From contig CM055092.1 in NCBI GenBank assembly GCA_029204225.1, positions 39,193,800 through 39,257,799 on the forward strand: a stretch of DNA of 64,000 nucleotides. Direction: 5' to 3'. The position numbers and the translations under genes are program-made. Position 1 is the stretch's first letter. Every line of letters begins with the position of its first letter. This DNA is from Diphasiastrum complanatum (taxonomy: Eukaryota > Streptophyta > Lycopodiopsida > Lycopodiales > Lycopodiaceae). Below the pieces are notes generated by a model, which ran no database searches, was not told the DNA's origin, and saw only the letters and a list, made by a program, of their open reading frames with translations. Below are positions 18,139-30,855 of the stretch, in pieces.

Positions 18139-18503
18139 CAGCAAAACAATCAAAAATCAGCTGACCCGTAGGGAAGCCACTTGACGGCTTCCACATTACC
18201 AAAAGATTACCTAGACCCAAAAGTGGAACAAAGGCAATACAATGAATTTCGAGATGAGTTTCTGCGTGAGGAAGAACATACGGAAAGTATGTTATCAGCT
18301 CAAATCCCCAAAAAGGAGCAATCCCTACATGGACTTAAAGTATTTTCTGACCTCTTACAAGCTCAACTCACCATGCTGTTCCATAGCACAATAAAATCTT
18401 CACTGGGCTTCAACATTATATCCATCATAGTTTTCAGCTGCCTAGTACTATTCTTGATGAACAACGAAAAACAGAAGAGATTCCTGAAATTCTCCAAATT
18501 CCT

Positions 18504-18974
18504 ATGAATTTGCTGAATATAGGTGTTGCTAAGGGGACTAGCATCACCCTGCCTTTGTCCTATAAAGACTATCCCACAGTATCTGCTATCCTTGATAGTG
18601 GATCAGGCGTAAATATAATGGCTTTGTCATTGGCAAAGTCATGGGGCTTCCATACCCTCGATCAACCACGATATAAACTTTGCATGGCTGATCAACGAGC
18701 TATAGACCCTGCTGGTCATTCATCAAATATTAAAGTTCGAATAGCAGCTGTCAAATTTGTGATCGATTGTGTCATCTTAGACTTGCCAGATGATGCCAAT
18801 ACTTATAAACTCCTTGGTACACCTTGGCTCCAGATGGCAGGTGTTGTCCAAGATTGGAAGCATAGCAAAATCACTTTTGGCAATCGCAATAAACGAGTCA
18901 CTGTTGACTCAACTGGCCATGTCAAGCCTGCTAAGGTTATGATGATTGGTCATCAACAACTTATGACGAATTAG
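18504..18974 (+). pseudogene. Gypsy aspartic protease (retropepsin)
   Basis: The frame contains the catalytic loop AILDSGSGVNIM (about residues 30-41) and the C-terminal VILDLPDDANTYKLLGTPWL, typical of the gypsy retropepsin that cleaves the Gag-Pol polyprotein. It lies in the -1 frame relative to gag and linker and overlaps the linker stop by four bases at 18504-18507, an arrangement compatible with -1 frameshifting or reinitiation, though the decayed state of gag limits this reading. The domain itself is open and its DSG triplet intact. Confidence 0.85.
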
Positions 18975-19453
18975 ATAGTGTCCCGATCCAACCAAACGAC
19001 CACTATACAAGATCCACAGACATAATCAATTGGGGTCAAGCACTAGCCACTGTGGACTGTGCTGATTCCAATTGATGTCGTATCGAAACTGTTGCAGAAG
19101 ATGTGGATATTCTCCCATATTCTACAGACATTGACACACCCATCATCCCACTTATGATGATTGACCCAATTCCTATAGCTTGCTGCTCAGGAGAACCTAG
19201 TGTTTCTACCGCCCATGTTTCGAAAGAAGGTATTCTTTACATGGATGATGTAGAAATGACAGATGAACATGTACTCCTATATCTAGATGCCCAACCTTAT
19301 GCGCCAAAATCAATTCCTAAGGAGGTTAAGACACCAGGACCGTTGGCTCACATCCAACTTACATCCAAAGTACCCAACACACAAGCATATGTGCCCAAAT
19401 CCCAAGTATGTACATGGGACATGTGTCTGAGATTGATTTACCCTTATAGCTAA

Positions 19454-20379
19454 GTGATCGTGAAGTGAAGCGAGGCGAAGCACGAAGTGAAAGGATTCGC
19501 GAACAAAATTAGTTCATCAGGAATTTAGATATGATTGATAATCACTGCCGGCTATATCATTCCTCCTATCCTTTAGAGTGTAGACAAACACTGCTGATCT
19601 ACCTTAACAAATTAATATAGCATTCAATGAAATCAAACCAAAGTGCAAAATTGAATGAACAAGTGAATCAAACAAACGAATAGTAGCAGACAGAAATACA
19701 TTCGAGATCATACAATCATACAGATTAATATGTGCACAACAGCTACAATATCATCTATTGATTTTCTGATTCTTCAAGCATTGTGCGACAGATCCACACA
19801 GTGCATTGGTGAGAGAGAAATACAGTTCTCTCACAAATCGTGTCTCACTTACTAGCGGACTTTTGGATCTACAGATCCTCTTACATAATTGTCTTGCACG
19901 CAGGCGGACATGTATTCTAGATATTTTTTGTCTTCTGACTTCTTATCTTGCTTATTAGCCTCTATATTGTGCATCAAAAAGAAAGTATATAGTTTGAGAA
20001 CTTTTCCGTGTCACGTCGTGTAACTTACAGATTAGAAAGATTAAACATCTGCAACTAATCGTGAATTACAAGAGTAACACATTAGCCACAATTTAGAATA
20101 CTTCTGCTAATGTCATGATATCTGATCAAATATTTGTACCCCTTGGTACTAATTGGCTGATCTTTTTGGCCGTTCGTGGAGCAAAAAGGATTTTGTGTCG
20201 CGAAACAATTTCGTGTCTTGTGTCGTGAAATTGTTTGCAATCAATTTGGTCTCTTGTGTCTTTTTTTTCAAAATCTGTGTAGAGAGCTAGCATGGCTTTG
20301 GCACTAGAAACATTTTGTTTCTTCATCTAATACATCAGGTGCAGAATGGGCTATCTGCGGAAGCAATCTGAGTGAACGT
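19454..20379. other. No recognisable gene
   Basis: No coherent frame. A purine-rich GTGAAGTGAAGCGAGGCGAA stretch near 19470 is the only notable local feature. Confidence 0.4.
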
Positions 20380-21870
20380 CACTAAAAGTTTTTGAAAGGG
20401 AATCTGAATCAATGTCACTAAAAGTTTGAAAACTAGAATGACTCTGAAGAGCACATCTTTATATATACTATCAATCCATGTGAAAATGTTTTCTCTTTTC
20501 TCAATGACACCTCAGCGATCCGGATTGAAACTCATTTTTGAATCTACTTATTGCGCCATGTCATTAATCCGAACATGTGCGCGGATTGAAGCTCATTTTT
20601 GAAACACATATGCATGGATTGCTGACCTAGCAGGGTTCTATATATATTTCAGCATCCATCTTTGTTTGTTTCATTTGAGAGTAGAAGCATCGTCTAGCCA
20701 TAATGAGACAAGGCTTAAGATCCTTAGCCAAATGGAGTTTTTTAATGGCGACCTGTTTGTTAAAATATTAAGATCTTGAACATATTTCTTAGAATCCTAA
20801 ACTTTATTTCATAAGGTTGTTATGAACTTATACAAAACTAAATCTGGGTTTAGGGTCCTCCTCCCATTGCGGCAGGAGGTTCTTCGAAATTTATCTTTGC
20901 ATGTACATATATATATATATAAATATATATATATAGCATTTTAAAGGTATCATACATTCTTTTATAAATACATGCATCTTATATATATATGTGCATCCTA
21001 TATATGCATGCATCATATTAAATACATGGCTATTTGAAGTGACTGCTGAAGACTATTGTTTTCTTGTTTTCAAAATTAATTTTTTTTTAAGATATACTAT
21101 TTAGAATGCATTTAACATAACAATATTTATTCCATGTTAACATATGTGATCTAGATTATATGTAAAAATAACTCAGTTTTGTAAAAGAATATGAGCGACC
21201 AAACTTAGCTTACTTTTGAAGAGAAATGTGAGTGATTATAGCGACTAAACTTATAGAAACTTGAGTGACTCTGGAAAGAACCTCTTTATATATACTATAT
21301 TCAAGCTTCGTCCATGTCATCAATCCACGTGAAAATGTATCTTTTCTCTTTTTTCAATGACACCTCAGCAATCCGCATTTTTTTGCTTATTGTTGAGTCT
21401 ACTTACTACTCCAAGTTTACGATCCAAACATGTTGCTATTTTGAAACTCATTTTTGCCATGTTACTGATCCAAATCTTTTTACTATTTGAAATTGGTTTT
21501 TTGAATACATATGCATGGATTGGTGACTTGCCAGGGTTCTATATATATTTATATTCCTCTCCTTTGTTTCTTTCTTTGAGAGTAGAAAGAGAAGCACACA
21601 GCAAGACGAGACTGAATCTAACTAACTTCCTTATGAACTTGAGCCTGTTTCCTGAGCTTGTTTCTTGAGCTCCTGAACTTATTCATTGAGATTCTTAGTA
21701 TATTTCTTATCATTGTTTTAAGACTAACTAAATAAATCTCTTAAGATCCTAACTAAGTCTGGGTTTGGATTCCTAAATTAAAAAACTTGAAAACTTACAA
21801 AAATCCAAAAAATAAAAAAACTTAACAAACATACTATTTAGTTTTTGGGTTTCTCCTCCCACCGCAGCGG
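20380..21870 (+). promoter_or_regulatory. Tandemly duplicated promoter-like region
   Basis: Two diverged copies (about 20380-20900 and 21230-21870) share, in order: CTTTATATATACTA, a CTCAATGACACCTCAGC-type word, CATATGCATGGATTG, CAGGGTTCTATATATATTT (TATA-like), a T/C-rich stretch, TTTGAGAGTAGAA, and a G/C-rich hairpin (CTCCTCCCACCGCAGCGGGA in copy 2). Order and spacing fit a core promoter plus 5' leader. The second copy ends about 75 bp before the open frame at 21945 and so could have driven it. Promoter function is inferred. Confidence 0.5.
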
Positions 21871-21944
21871 GAGGAGGGTTTAGATATTAGGCCCTCAAAC
21901 TTAAATTGTATTAAAACTTTTTTGATATTCTATCTGATATTTTA

Positions 21945-22871
21945 TTGGAATGCTATTTTTTGCAAGCTTTCTACACTATTGACCAAACCATCTTCAGGCC
22001 CTCCGAGAATGCCTCTCCATTATATCTTACTAGAGGTTGGAAGATACTTCAAAAACCAAGCTCCAATGGACTTCCTGTGAAAGCCTTTGTGATAATATTC
22101 ACTAAATCAATTGGCGACCCCGAATTCTCTATGGACAATGTTGAAAATCTTGGTGTCATCCGCAATGTCTACCTTCAAGACGAATTTGCTTTCGACAGAG
22201 CTGAGTTTATGAATCGCGGCCAAGATGGTTCTGAGCGTCATGTTATTTTGTCTTGTGCGGACACTACACATTTTATTGTTGAGCCACCAACTCACAACTC
22301 AAATGAATCTATTCTTAACTACGAGGGTTCCCTCTTCAACGGCTTGATGGCCCTATCTAGCAAACATAAGCTGTTAATGGATGCTGAGGGAATACAAAGT
22401 GTTTTTTCTGATGCCGTAATTACTGGATCTGTTGTAGTTTCTATGATTGAAGATGTAACATGAATGGAAACTATTCCATGTACAGAAACAAATCCCTCTC
22501 CTAAAGAACAAGAAAAATCGGCTTTGAAAAGAAGGAGAAAAGTAATTGCTTCAGGACTGAGAAGAGAAAGTCATGAGGTTTAAATTGGAAGAGAGATTGC
22601 AAAAGTTGTTGGGACCGCCGGGAAAAGGCCAATGGAGCCGAGAGTGGATCGATCGGGAATGTTATCCGACTCATATTGCAATGTATCGGACAATGAAGGG
22701 CGTATGGTCAAGGAAGAGCAAATCCCTGAGTTTAAAGGTGATGTAAATGTCAAGATTGAGTCTGTCCGATTCAAGAATGTAACGAGATGCATTCTTGAAT
22801 ATACATATCTTGGCATGCACAAACCTAAAAGTGGCATCCAATATCCAAAGATGTATCCTATTTTGATTTAA
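21945..22871 (+). pseudogene. Unrecognised protein, first segment of a broken gene
   Basis: One reading frame runs about 309 codons with only two stops inside (TGA 22461-22463 and TAA 22578-22580). It includes DPEFSMDNVENLGVIRNVYL near residue 58 and a strongly basic segment LKRRRKVIASGLRRES before the second stop. The preserved frame on both sides of the stops shows past coding. I do not recognise the family. The frame stops being coherent near 22871, where the coding strand appears to switch. The duplicated promoter-like region lies directly upstream. Likely role: unknown; see the ParB-like segment that follows. Confidence 0.5.
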
Positions 22872-23450
22872 TGCGACCTTCACCAATTCATTATATGCAT
22901 AACAAAAATGTTGACCGTCGATAGGTTCAAATATACAATATGACAAAAAGCGATTTTTACATAATCCATCCAATCTGGATCCAGGATTAAGATCCACCTC
23001 CTTGGGGTAAGTGTCTATATAGACCTGCTCATTCTCTGCTCTATCAACATGCATGAATTCGCTATACATCTTTTCAAATATAATTGGGCCTTCAAAAATA
23101 ATTTCTTCCATGTCACCTTTCTTGAATGAAATTGGCCTCAAAGTGACATTGATCGATGTGGGTGGTGTATTGTTGGGTCTGCTCAAATCACCAAACAATT
23201 GTTTAGCGAACGAGTGATCCAAAGCTCGTTGGTTCATGAAAAGTGATGTGCGTTGGATATTTTTGCTTTCTATTCGGAACATAGTATTTTTATCCCATAT
23301 GGATCCGATGTCATCAATTACAAAATTGTCGAGATGAGCCGAAAGAGATGAGAAAAAAGAACAATCTGCCAGAAATCATGGAGCGTGCACGTGATCTATG
23401 AATCTCATTGAGTCGACCATGCTTTGTTAGAGGAGTGAAGCTGAATCCTG
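22872..23450 (-). pseudogene. ParB/Srx-like domain fragment (DGQH motif), opposite strand
   Basis: On the minus strand a frame open from 23282 to 22671 extends upstream to about 23450 through a single TGA (MRFIDHVHAP-stop-FLADCSFF). It contains ALDHSFAKQLFGDL, a long Glu/Asp-rich middle, then RLDGLCKNRFLSYCIFEPID joined to GQHFCYAYNELV. A (D/S)GQH-x3-A signature after a beta-rich segment is reminiscent of ParB/sulfiredoxin-like domains, which bind nucleotides. Below about 22870 this frame only mirrors the plus-strand frame. The segment fits an inverted middle part of the surrounding plus-strand pseudogene. Family assignment rests on one motif and is tentative. Confidence 0.4.
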
Positions 23451-24000
23451 AGCCACTGAAACAGGTGAGAGCATTTTATCGCGGTTTGCGCGGGGTCCTT
23501 GGTACTAGTATTGTTGGATCTTTGTCCGGACAACACACGATTACATCGTTGTATGACAAATTTGAGGAGTACACAATAATAATCTTTTGTTCAGATGAAA
23601 CATTCAACAATTTCATGCAAGTCATGAAATTGTATGTGAATGATTAGATCTCCTATGACAAACCTGCATTGGGATCGAGGAAGACAAAAAGCAAAGCAAT
23701 ATCTATTCGGCTGTTCAGATGTTTGAGGTATATGCCGGACGCCATACGTGTGATTGTATCCTAAAGAAGCTTAAATGGAGAATTGTATTTTGGAAGAAAA
23801 AACAGAGAAAAACACATTGATGGAGTTCTCTTGATGGTTCGTGAAATGGCTGCACTAAGTCTTGTATAGTATTTGTTTACTATAGAAGAAGACTTGCCTT
23901 CAGATGTGGATTACAACAAAGAGAACATAAAACAACTCTCAAAATGGCATTGACCCAACTTTTTGTCAGAATTGGTTTAGAGCACACTATGGCAAAGACA
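23408..24000 (+). pseudogene. Unrecognised protein, third segment of the broken gene
   Basis: A single frame, interrupted by stops at 23645, about 23762, 23867 and beyond, reads VKLNPEPLKQVRAFYRGLRG, then SGQHTITSLYDKFEEY, CSDETFNNFMQVMKLY and IEEDLPSDVDYNKENIKQLS. Frame coherence over nearly 600 bp with stops but few shifts marks a decaying coding sequence. A second GQH-containing stretch occurs here. Coding potential fades at about 24000, just before the LARD insertion, and resumes at 30856. Confidence 0.45.
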
Positions 24001-24106
24001 AAGGTATAACTTCAAAATTGATTGGTGTTATACCTAAATCCTTGAGATTAGCTGTATAAAATATAAAACAAATATATCTTTCCACCCACAATATTGAGCA
24101 TGACAC

Positions 24107-24625
24107 TGTATAAGAGAAGCTCCCTAAGATCCTGCTTACAAGATAACACACAATGGAAAACACACTATGGAGCAACCACCCAACCAAGTAGAAGCAACCA
24201 ATCAACTCTAGAAGCTTCACCCCCAAGCCAAAGAACAAGAGACATGAATTTAGAGTGAAACCCTGGCAATGAATCCATGATCACAATGAGGAGTAGGGCG
24301 AGTTTGCCCTCAATATATAGAGCCAAAAGCAAGGGCACCTAGGCATGCATAGTCCTAAGTTTCCTATACATAGATTCACCTAGAATAGAGTCCTAAGCAT
24401 GGTCCACCTATTCATAGAATTGCTATTGATAACTCTACACATGCATTCACTGTCTCAAACCTTGTCTAAACTCCATTTAGTGTGTTCTAGGCCTCACAAG
24501 GATATTAGTTACTTTTGGGTCACATCCAGTATGACGTGGCATAACTAACAGCTTGATTTACTGGAGTACCGTGTATCCAAGACTAGGAGTATACTGAAAC
24601 CTACTTTCTGGTCATGGACATAACA
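24107..24625 (-). repeat. 3' LTR of the LARD element
   Basis: Starts TGTATAAG and ends ATAACA on the plus strand. Relative to the other LTR it keeps a 10-bp segment (CTTTCTGGTC region, near 24605) missing there. CAATATATAG near 24317 is TATA-like on the minus strand. Confidence 0.85.
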
Positions 24626-27600
24626 TTCTTCCCTCCTTAAACTTCTTCTATCCTTAGAAGCTCTCTAAACAGGAAAGAATAATAGGAACATTTCTTTTAA
24701 CTTTAAATATCAATCTAGAAAATCATTATCCTTAGTCTAACTTTCACATCAAACAAGTACTCAGAGATAATCCTATTGCAAGGGATAATCTTTGCACTAG
24801 AGTACAATTTAGGTTTGGAAAAGTACACAAAGCGATAAATTTCCCAACTGGGTTATATTCACTATAAGTTAGTAACATCACCTTCATGTAAAGCATTTAC
24901 ATGAAATACTGGGTGAGATAACCTAACTTAAGAGATTAAAGTTAAAGAAATAATTTAAAAAAATAATCATAATTACAGTCTAAAATTATCCACAACTCTG
25001 ACAAATAATTCATAAGTTTTCAAGTACAAATATCCTTAGAATCCAAATTCTAAGATATAATAATTCATTTAGCTAGAATCTCTAGGAGATCATTAAGATA
25101 TAGAATGATTAAAACTCAACTTTGAGTACCCCAAATACTCTTTTGAGTTAAATGCTCCTGTTTCTAGCACCTAATGCAAGAAAAATAGCCTTCATTCATC
25201 TTAATAGACTTGTCTGTCTCCTAAGATAACTGGAGATCCAATTCAAATGAAGAACTGTACTCAAGCATCTGCAGACCATAAACTGTAGTATAATTACATC
25301 CACTAGATAAATTCAATTCTTCACAAATAAAATACTTATCTTGTGAGAATATCTGTGAGATCCATATGTCCTCAAATATAACACTGGAGTAGAGAAATTC
25401 AAAACACTGATCTGAATTCTTACTCAAGTAATAGATCAAGAATTAATCATCACACTTAAGAATCATTACAGTTCCTTATAATCCTCTGACAATAATTAAG
25501 TATCTATTTATGATCCGTCAATCATAAATATTTAGATTCATATGATTCGTCAATCATAATTTTTTGAAATCCAAATCATACTTAATCATTTACAAGATAC
25601 TGGAGTATATGTCTCATAACTCAAGAAAAGTAAGAGTCATTCCAAAAATCTCTCCATTAAGAAAATATTGGATTTAGGAATACTTTCTACCAGGATTCTT
25701 AAACTGAAGTGCAATATTCAAGGTCTATAAATCACTGGTAATTAAAGACTGAATGCATACCAAAATAACAATCATCTTCAACTACAAAACTTTAGATTGC
25801 AATCCAGAATCACATCTAGATATCCAAGGTCCTACTGAAAATAAATTCAATTGTTATTCTTGGATTCATTATAATTCGTTATCCATTTGAGCTCTCTGGG
25901 ATACAATCACTAATGAGCTGAGTCCCCTCCTTAACTAAGGAATACTCTATCCCAAGAATACTGTATATCCAATGCACACAATTTTAACTGATGAACCCAA
26001 ATGATTCACTAATCATGCGTCATCAAGCAATATAATTCAAAAACCATCAGTTCCCAGTGAATCCACATCACACTGATTGTTTTACCAATTAACTTCATCT
26101 TGGAGTAATCAACTACTCAAGTTAATTGCCAATAATTCAGAAATCTCAAATGTCTAGGTGAAGAATTCAATTATACTAGTATAACACCATATTTAGATCC
26201 TTACCCAAATCATTTATAAGTTAATCCATAAATCTTCTATACAAAGATTTGTTAACTTTGCAAGTATCTATCAAAACAATACTTGATCATATGCTTATGT
26301 TCACCGACTAGGTTAAGTGCACCAGATAACCTTAGTAACTAGGATTACACAGTAGATTCATACAAGATTAATCATGCACATATGAGAATAATCTCACTAT
26401 GACCCAATACATAAAAACACTTTTATCTGACAAATTCCTCCTGAACTCACATATGTTACTCACATATCTCACTGAGATCTTGTAACTCAGCTACAAAAGA
26501 TTTTCTATTTCTCATGAGTAAATAACATATCCGGAAAATCTCTGAGACGAATAGCATTCACTCTCAATAGTTTTCCAATCCAACTTACCTCTAATTACAT
26601 AATTCCTCCTACCGATTAACCCCTCTCTGATCCTAGTACTTAAACTAAGATTAGGTTGATCCAACATAAAACTCTCAGACTTAAATTTTGATCAAACTTA
26701 TTTCTATTCCTATCAAAATGGAGTTACTAACCTTTGACCTTTTACTGTACTACTTATAGATAATGATTTGAATTCCAAACATGTTCTAGTTCCAGATTGT
26801 CCACACAATCCCTAGAGAATTCCTCTTATCTCGAAAAGTTCCAATTGGGCATCTTACTCTGAATCTATCCGAAATTCCTTTCAGATCCAGTCTCATTTCT
26901 ATACCCTAGCTGGTTCTCTTCCGAAAGCTATGCAACCAACAGATTCCCAAAAAGAATTTTATCCCACCACTTCACCCCTCCTTTTAAAAAAATTATAAAT
27001 TTCCATAAAAGTTAACTGGAAAGATGATATATGAAAATATCTAAATCCAAAAAAAGTCAGTAATAAGTGTTCCCACTAGAGGATTCACCCAATTACATAC
27101 AAGACTTCTCCTTCAAATATTTCCACTCTGAGTGATAGAAACTACGAAATCCATTTATGCACTAGAGATATTCTAGGTTTAAGAAATTGAAATACTTTAA
27201 TCTTAGAATTTATCTGAATTCCAAGTCTATTCACACAAGTAGTAATTTATATGACATAACAGTCTTTCAGAAGAACTTCATGCCAGAAAGAATCATATAA
27301 CCAGTCTGATGTCCATATTTGAGAAATTACTAAGAAGTAAAGGATTAATTAAGAAAGCAAGAAATAGATTTGAGGGCCTATGATTTTGTAAATAATGATA
27401 TACCACATTGGGATCTAGATTAAATCTCAAAATTTTCCAAAATATCCCACATTTGATCGAATGGTTTTCTTCTTTCCCATATCGTGACTAGGTACTAAAC
27501 ACACCATTGATCATCAGATCTTTACAGTCCTAGAATCTCTTTTCCAAAATTACTGACATCCCATACCATCAGCTTTTCCTTCTAGAAAATCCTTAACCGC

Positions 27601-30343
27601 CTTATTTGATATTCTAGAGATCCGTTGATCATCTAGTTGTCCTACAATCACTATAGGAAATTATCTCTTGTTCCCAAACACTGGAGAATCCATTTATTTG
27701 GATGACTGGCATGCCTATCAGATGGATACCCAAAATCCACATCTGATTATGTGACTTAGACAGAAGAATCAACATGGTTCAATATTACATCCTGATCCTT
27801 TCTGATTAATGATAAGCTTCAAACCCCTACTGATGCATCAAACCTAGGGACAAGCTTCAGTCAACTAACAGATCCAATGTAATCCACGTATCATATTCCA
27901 CTTCTAGACCTCACAATTGACATCCAAAACTATGGATAACTCAAAGATATCAGCTACGTATTCAATTGAATGAATTCTAACCAGGAAATTAATAACCAAG
28001 ATTAAGCAATTATTTACAGGGATTACCAAAATCCTAACTGCAAAATACATTTTCCGATCTCACTTACTACCTCTGATGTCCACTTTTCTTCCCTCCTTAG
28101 AATTTTCAGTTTCCTGAAAATCTATTCCAGCTAAGGTACCAAGAAGACGTAATGACATTAGTAAATGTTTAAAAAACCAATTACTGTAAAAAAAAGTCCA
28201 AAACAATTCTATTTCTGTCCTATACCTGGGCTGAATATAATTCACCATAGGATTTTACTGGAAATGAAATCAGTTGTTTTTTTTTAATTGACTGGTTTGG
28301 CATTACTCCATTAATATTGACAAAACCTATCCAACATGAAATTACATGAATGGAAATCCCATCCATAGGATTTCAGTAATTCTTGAACCGTATCCTGTCA
28401 GATTTACTAACTAGATAAAGAATACCATTGCCACTCATTCAACCTGGTCATTTTTATCAGACAAGTAACTGATTTCCAATTATCAAATGGAAATTCAACA
28501 AAAAAGAAAAAAAATCAAATTTCAACTTTCAATCTGGGAGTTCTCAACTCCAAAGTCAAAAAATGACAACATAGTAAAAACTGTCGGCAATTCATTGTGG
28601 TTTCTTCTGTCAATTTTAACTTATCTATCACCGGAAAATAATTTAGACTTAGTGAAAACATTGTGATCAACTCTGACAAATAAACTTAGTTTAATCAATT
28701 CACTAATCTAAACTGATTTCATAAATAACGAAAAAATGACCGAAATTTTGATTTTTTCCAAAACAAACTCAAAATTTGCTTTATTTTACGTAATTCAAAA
28801 ATTCTGACGAAAATACTGTTAGTTTAAAAGGCATCGGAATCAAAAAAATCGAAACACTGTCCGATTCCTTATGTTACTAACCCAATGTCAAACTGGGATG
28901 CAAAGCACACTACATCAGTCACAAATGTCATTACGGAATTTTTTTACGTAACTTCAGTTTTACGGAATTTGTCAGCCATTAACACAGATTTGTGACCCAA
29001 CTGTCAGAGCACATGCGTATGACCACTCAAATCGATTGTAAATTCCTCATACATGTCAGAATCACTCTAAGAATCAACATGAAACTAATCCATGCAAGTA
29101 CAGTACTACAAATTAGGGAAATGACTAACATGCAATCAGAACAAATTCAAAATTTATAAATTTTACTCACAAAGTTGTAAAGCTCAGTACAGATGGAGAC
29201 CAAGTGAACAAGATGCTTGCTTCATCAGCCTGCCACCTAAGGTTCACACGTGCGAGACCAGAGCTGCAGAAATCTTTAGTAGGGCGCACTTCCACAAGAA
29301 GGAATCATGCAAAAACATGCAAACACCTCCCCAAGCTCAAAATTGATGCTGCCAACAGTCTTAAACCATCAATTAGACTTCCATGAAGCATTCATACTGA
29401 TCCTAAGATGCAGTGTAGGCTGAGAACGAAGATTTCTTGATTTGTAGAAGTCAAAATAGCTTCAAACTTGATGGAGATGGTGCATAAGCTATCAGCCATC
29501 AATTCACAGGTCTGGTAGCTTGCTGGGATGGTAAAAAGGAATGCTAATCATGCTGTAATAAATTGCAGAATGATCTCCTTATGGATCTGGAGAGATCCAT
29601 CCTCCAAAAACCACCAAAAATGGTCATTTTTTGAAGTTGTGACTTCCTACAAATTCAATTGCTAGAATTATTGGTTCTAACTTCAAAGAAAGCTTCAAAA
29701 TACTTTGGTTCACTTCTTTACAAGCTCTACATGGTGTTTTACAGCCACCTACTATCCAACTTTATGAAAAAAAAACAAGCAAAAATGATGATTTTTGGCT
29801 ATTTTTCGGTTTTTTCATCACCATAAAGTGGAAATTCATGACATACAGCTCTTTCTCTAACACATGCAAACCAATTTACAGAACTACAACCATCTAATTG
29901 ATCCGATCTTTCTGGATTCTGGTTCTTACTATCTATTTTGTGCCAAAAAACATGAAAAACCAAGCAATTTTGACCAAAACATAGCCTAGAATCATAAATC
30001 ATTAAAGAGAACCGGCATGCATCATTAATTTCATCATTAATGAACCCTAAAATGAAAGTACACTTGCTGGAAAATTCAGATCTACCAAAGATTTGATCTA
30101 CACAAGAAAAAGCTCCAAAAAAGCATCACAAATTGGCCTTCAAGGACAATTCTCCACAAAACCACAAAGAATCCCAAGAGTAATGGATCTTAGCAGTATG
30201 CAAATTGAAACTGGGATAGTACACCCACTTGAAACCTTGCTATCCACCTTGGAAGAGAATTCCCATGGATCCAATCTAAAATTTCGACAAAAGGTAGCCC
30301 TTCTCCATGTTTTCCCATCTTCGTAAGCATTGCTCTGATACCA

Positions 30344-30855
30344 ATATAAGGGAAGCTCCCTAAGATCCTGCTTACAAGATAACACACAATGAAAAACACA
30401 CTATGGAGCAACCACCCAACCAAATAGAAGCAACCAATCAACTCTAGAAGCTTCACCTCCAAGCCAAGGAACAAGAGGCATGAATGTAGAGTGAAACCCA
30501 GGCAATGAATCCATGATCACAATGAGAAGTAGGGCGAGTTTGCCCTCAGTATATAGGGCCAAAAGCAACCTGGGCACATAGCCATGCATAGCCCTAAGTT
30601 TCCTATACATAGATTCACCTAGAATAGAGTCCTAAGCATGGTCCACCTATTCATAGAATTGCTATTGATAACTCTACACATGCATTCACTATCTCAAACC
30701 TTGTCTAAACTCCATTTAGTGTGTTCTAGGCCTCACAAGGATACTAGTTACTTTCGGGTCACATCCAGTATGACGTGGCATAACTAACAGCTTGATTTAC
30801 TGGAGTATCGTGTATCCAAGACTAAGAGTATATTGAATCCTACATGGACATAACA
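30344..30855 (-). repeat. 5' LTR of the LARD element, with adjacent primer site
   Basis: Mate of 24107-24625. The primer-binding site (30332-30343 on the minus strand) touches its inner edge; its inner terminus reads ATATAAG instead of TGTATAAG, a small terminal mutation. Confidence 0.85.

Larger units (their letters stand above)
16468..19453 (+). mobile_element. Ty3/gypsy element, gag and protease only
   Basis: The block reads gag, linker and retropepsin, then stops. No reverse transcriptase, RNase H or integrase follows, so the element is truncated on its 3' side or is a gag-protease derivative. No LTR was found at either side. Bases 18975-19453 hold a further open stretch (19103-19453) with many Pro/Asp residues, likely the protease-RT spacer. 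The end of homology cannot be fixed from one copy. Confidence 0.85.
24107..30855 (-). mobile_element. Non-coding LTR retrotransposon (LARD type), complete with both LTRs
   Basis: Two long direct repeats, 24107-24625 and 30344-30855, are over 90% alike by eye over about 515 bp. Inside the right repeat, GCTCTGATACCA (30332-30343) is the reverse complement of the initiator tRNA-Met primer site, and inside the left repeat TTCTTCCCTCCT (24626-24637) is the complement of a polypurine tract. The element is therefore on the minus strand with its 5' LTR on the right. The internal 5.7 kb has no ORF over about 80 residues and no retrotransposon motif on either strand, so it must rely on proteins from another element. 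No clear 5-bp target duplication (flanks GACAC and CACCG). It interrupts the pseudogene at 21.9-31.6 kb. Confidence 0.85.

Noticed and set aside
19103-19453. Possible start of reverse transcriptase in the gypsy element
   Set aside because: No RT motif is visible; it reads as protease-RT spacer.
16468-19453. Endogenous plant pararetrovirus (caulimovirid)
   Set aside because: No movement protein or reverse transcriptase; gag plus DSG protease and knuckle arrangement fit gypsy elements.
22580-22870. Minus-strand extension of the ParB-like frame
   Set aside because: Below about 22870 it is antisense to a better plus-strand frame, with no independent motif.
24107-30855. Small ORFs in the LARD interior (e.g. 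29204-29386, 30093-30326)
   Set aside because: Too short, no motif, and no more frequent than expected by chance.
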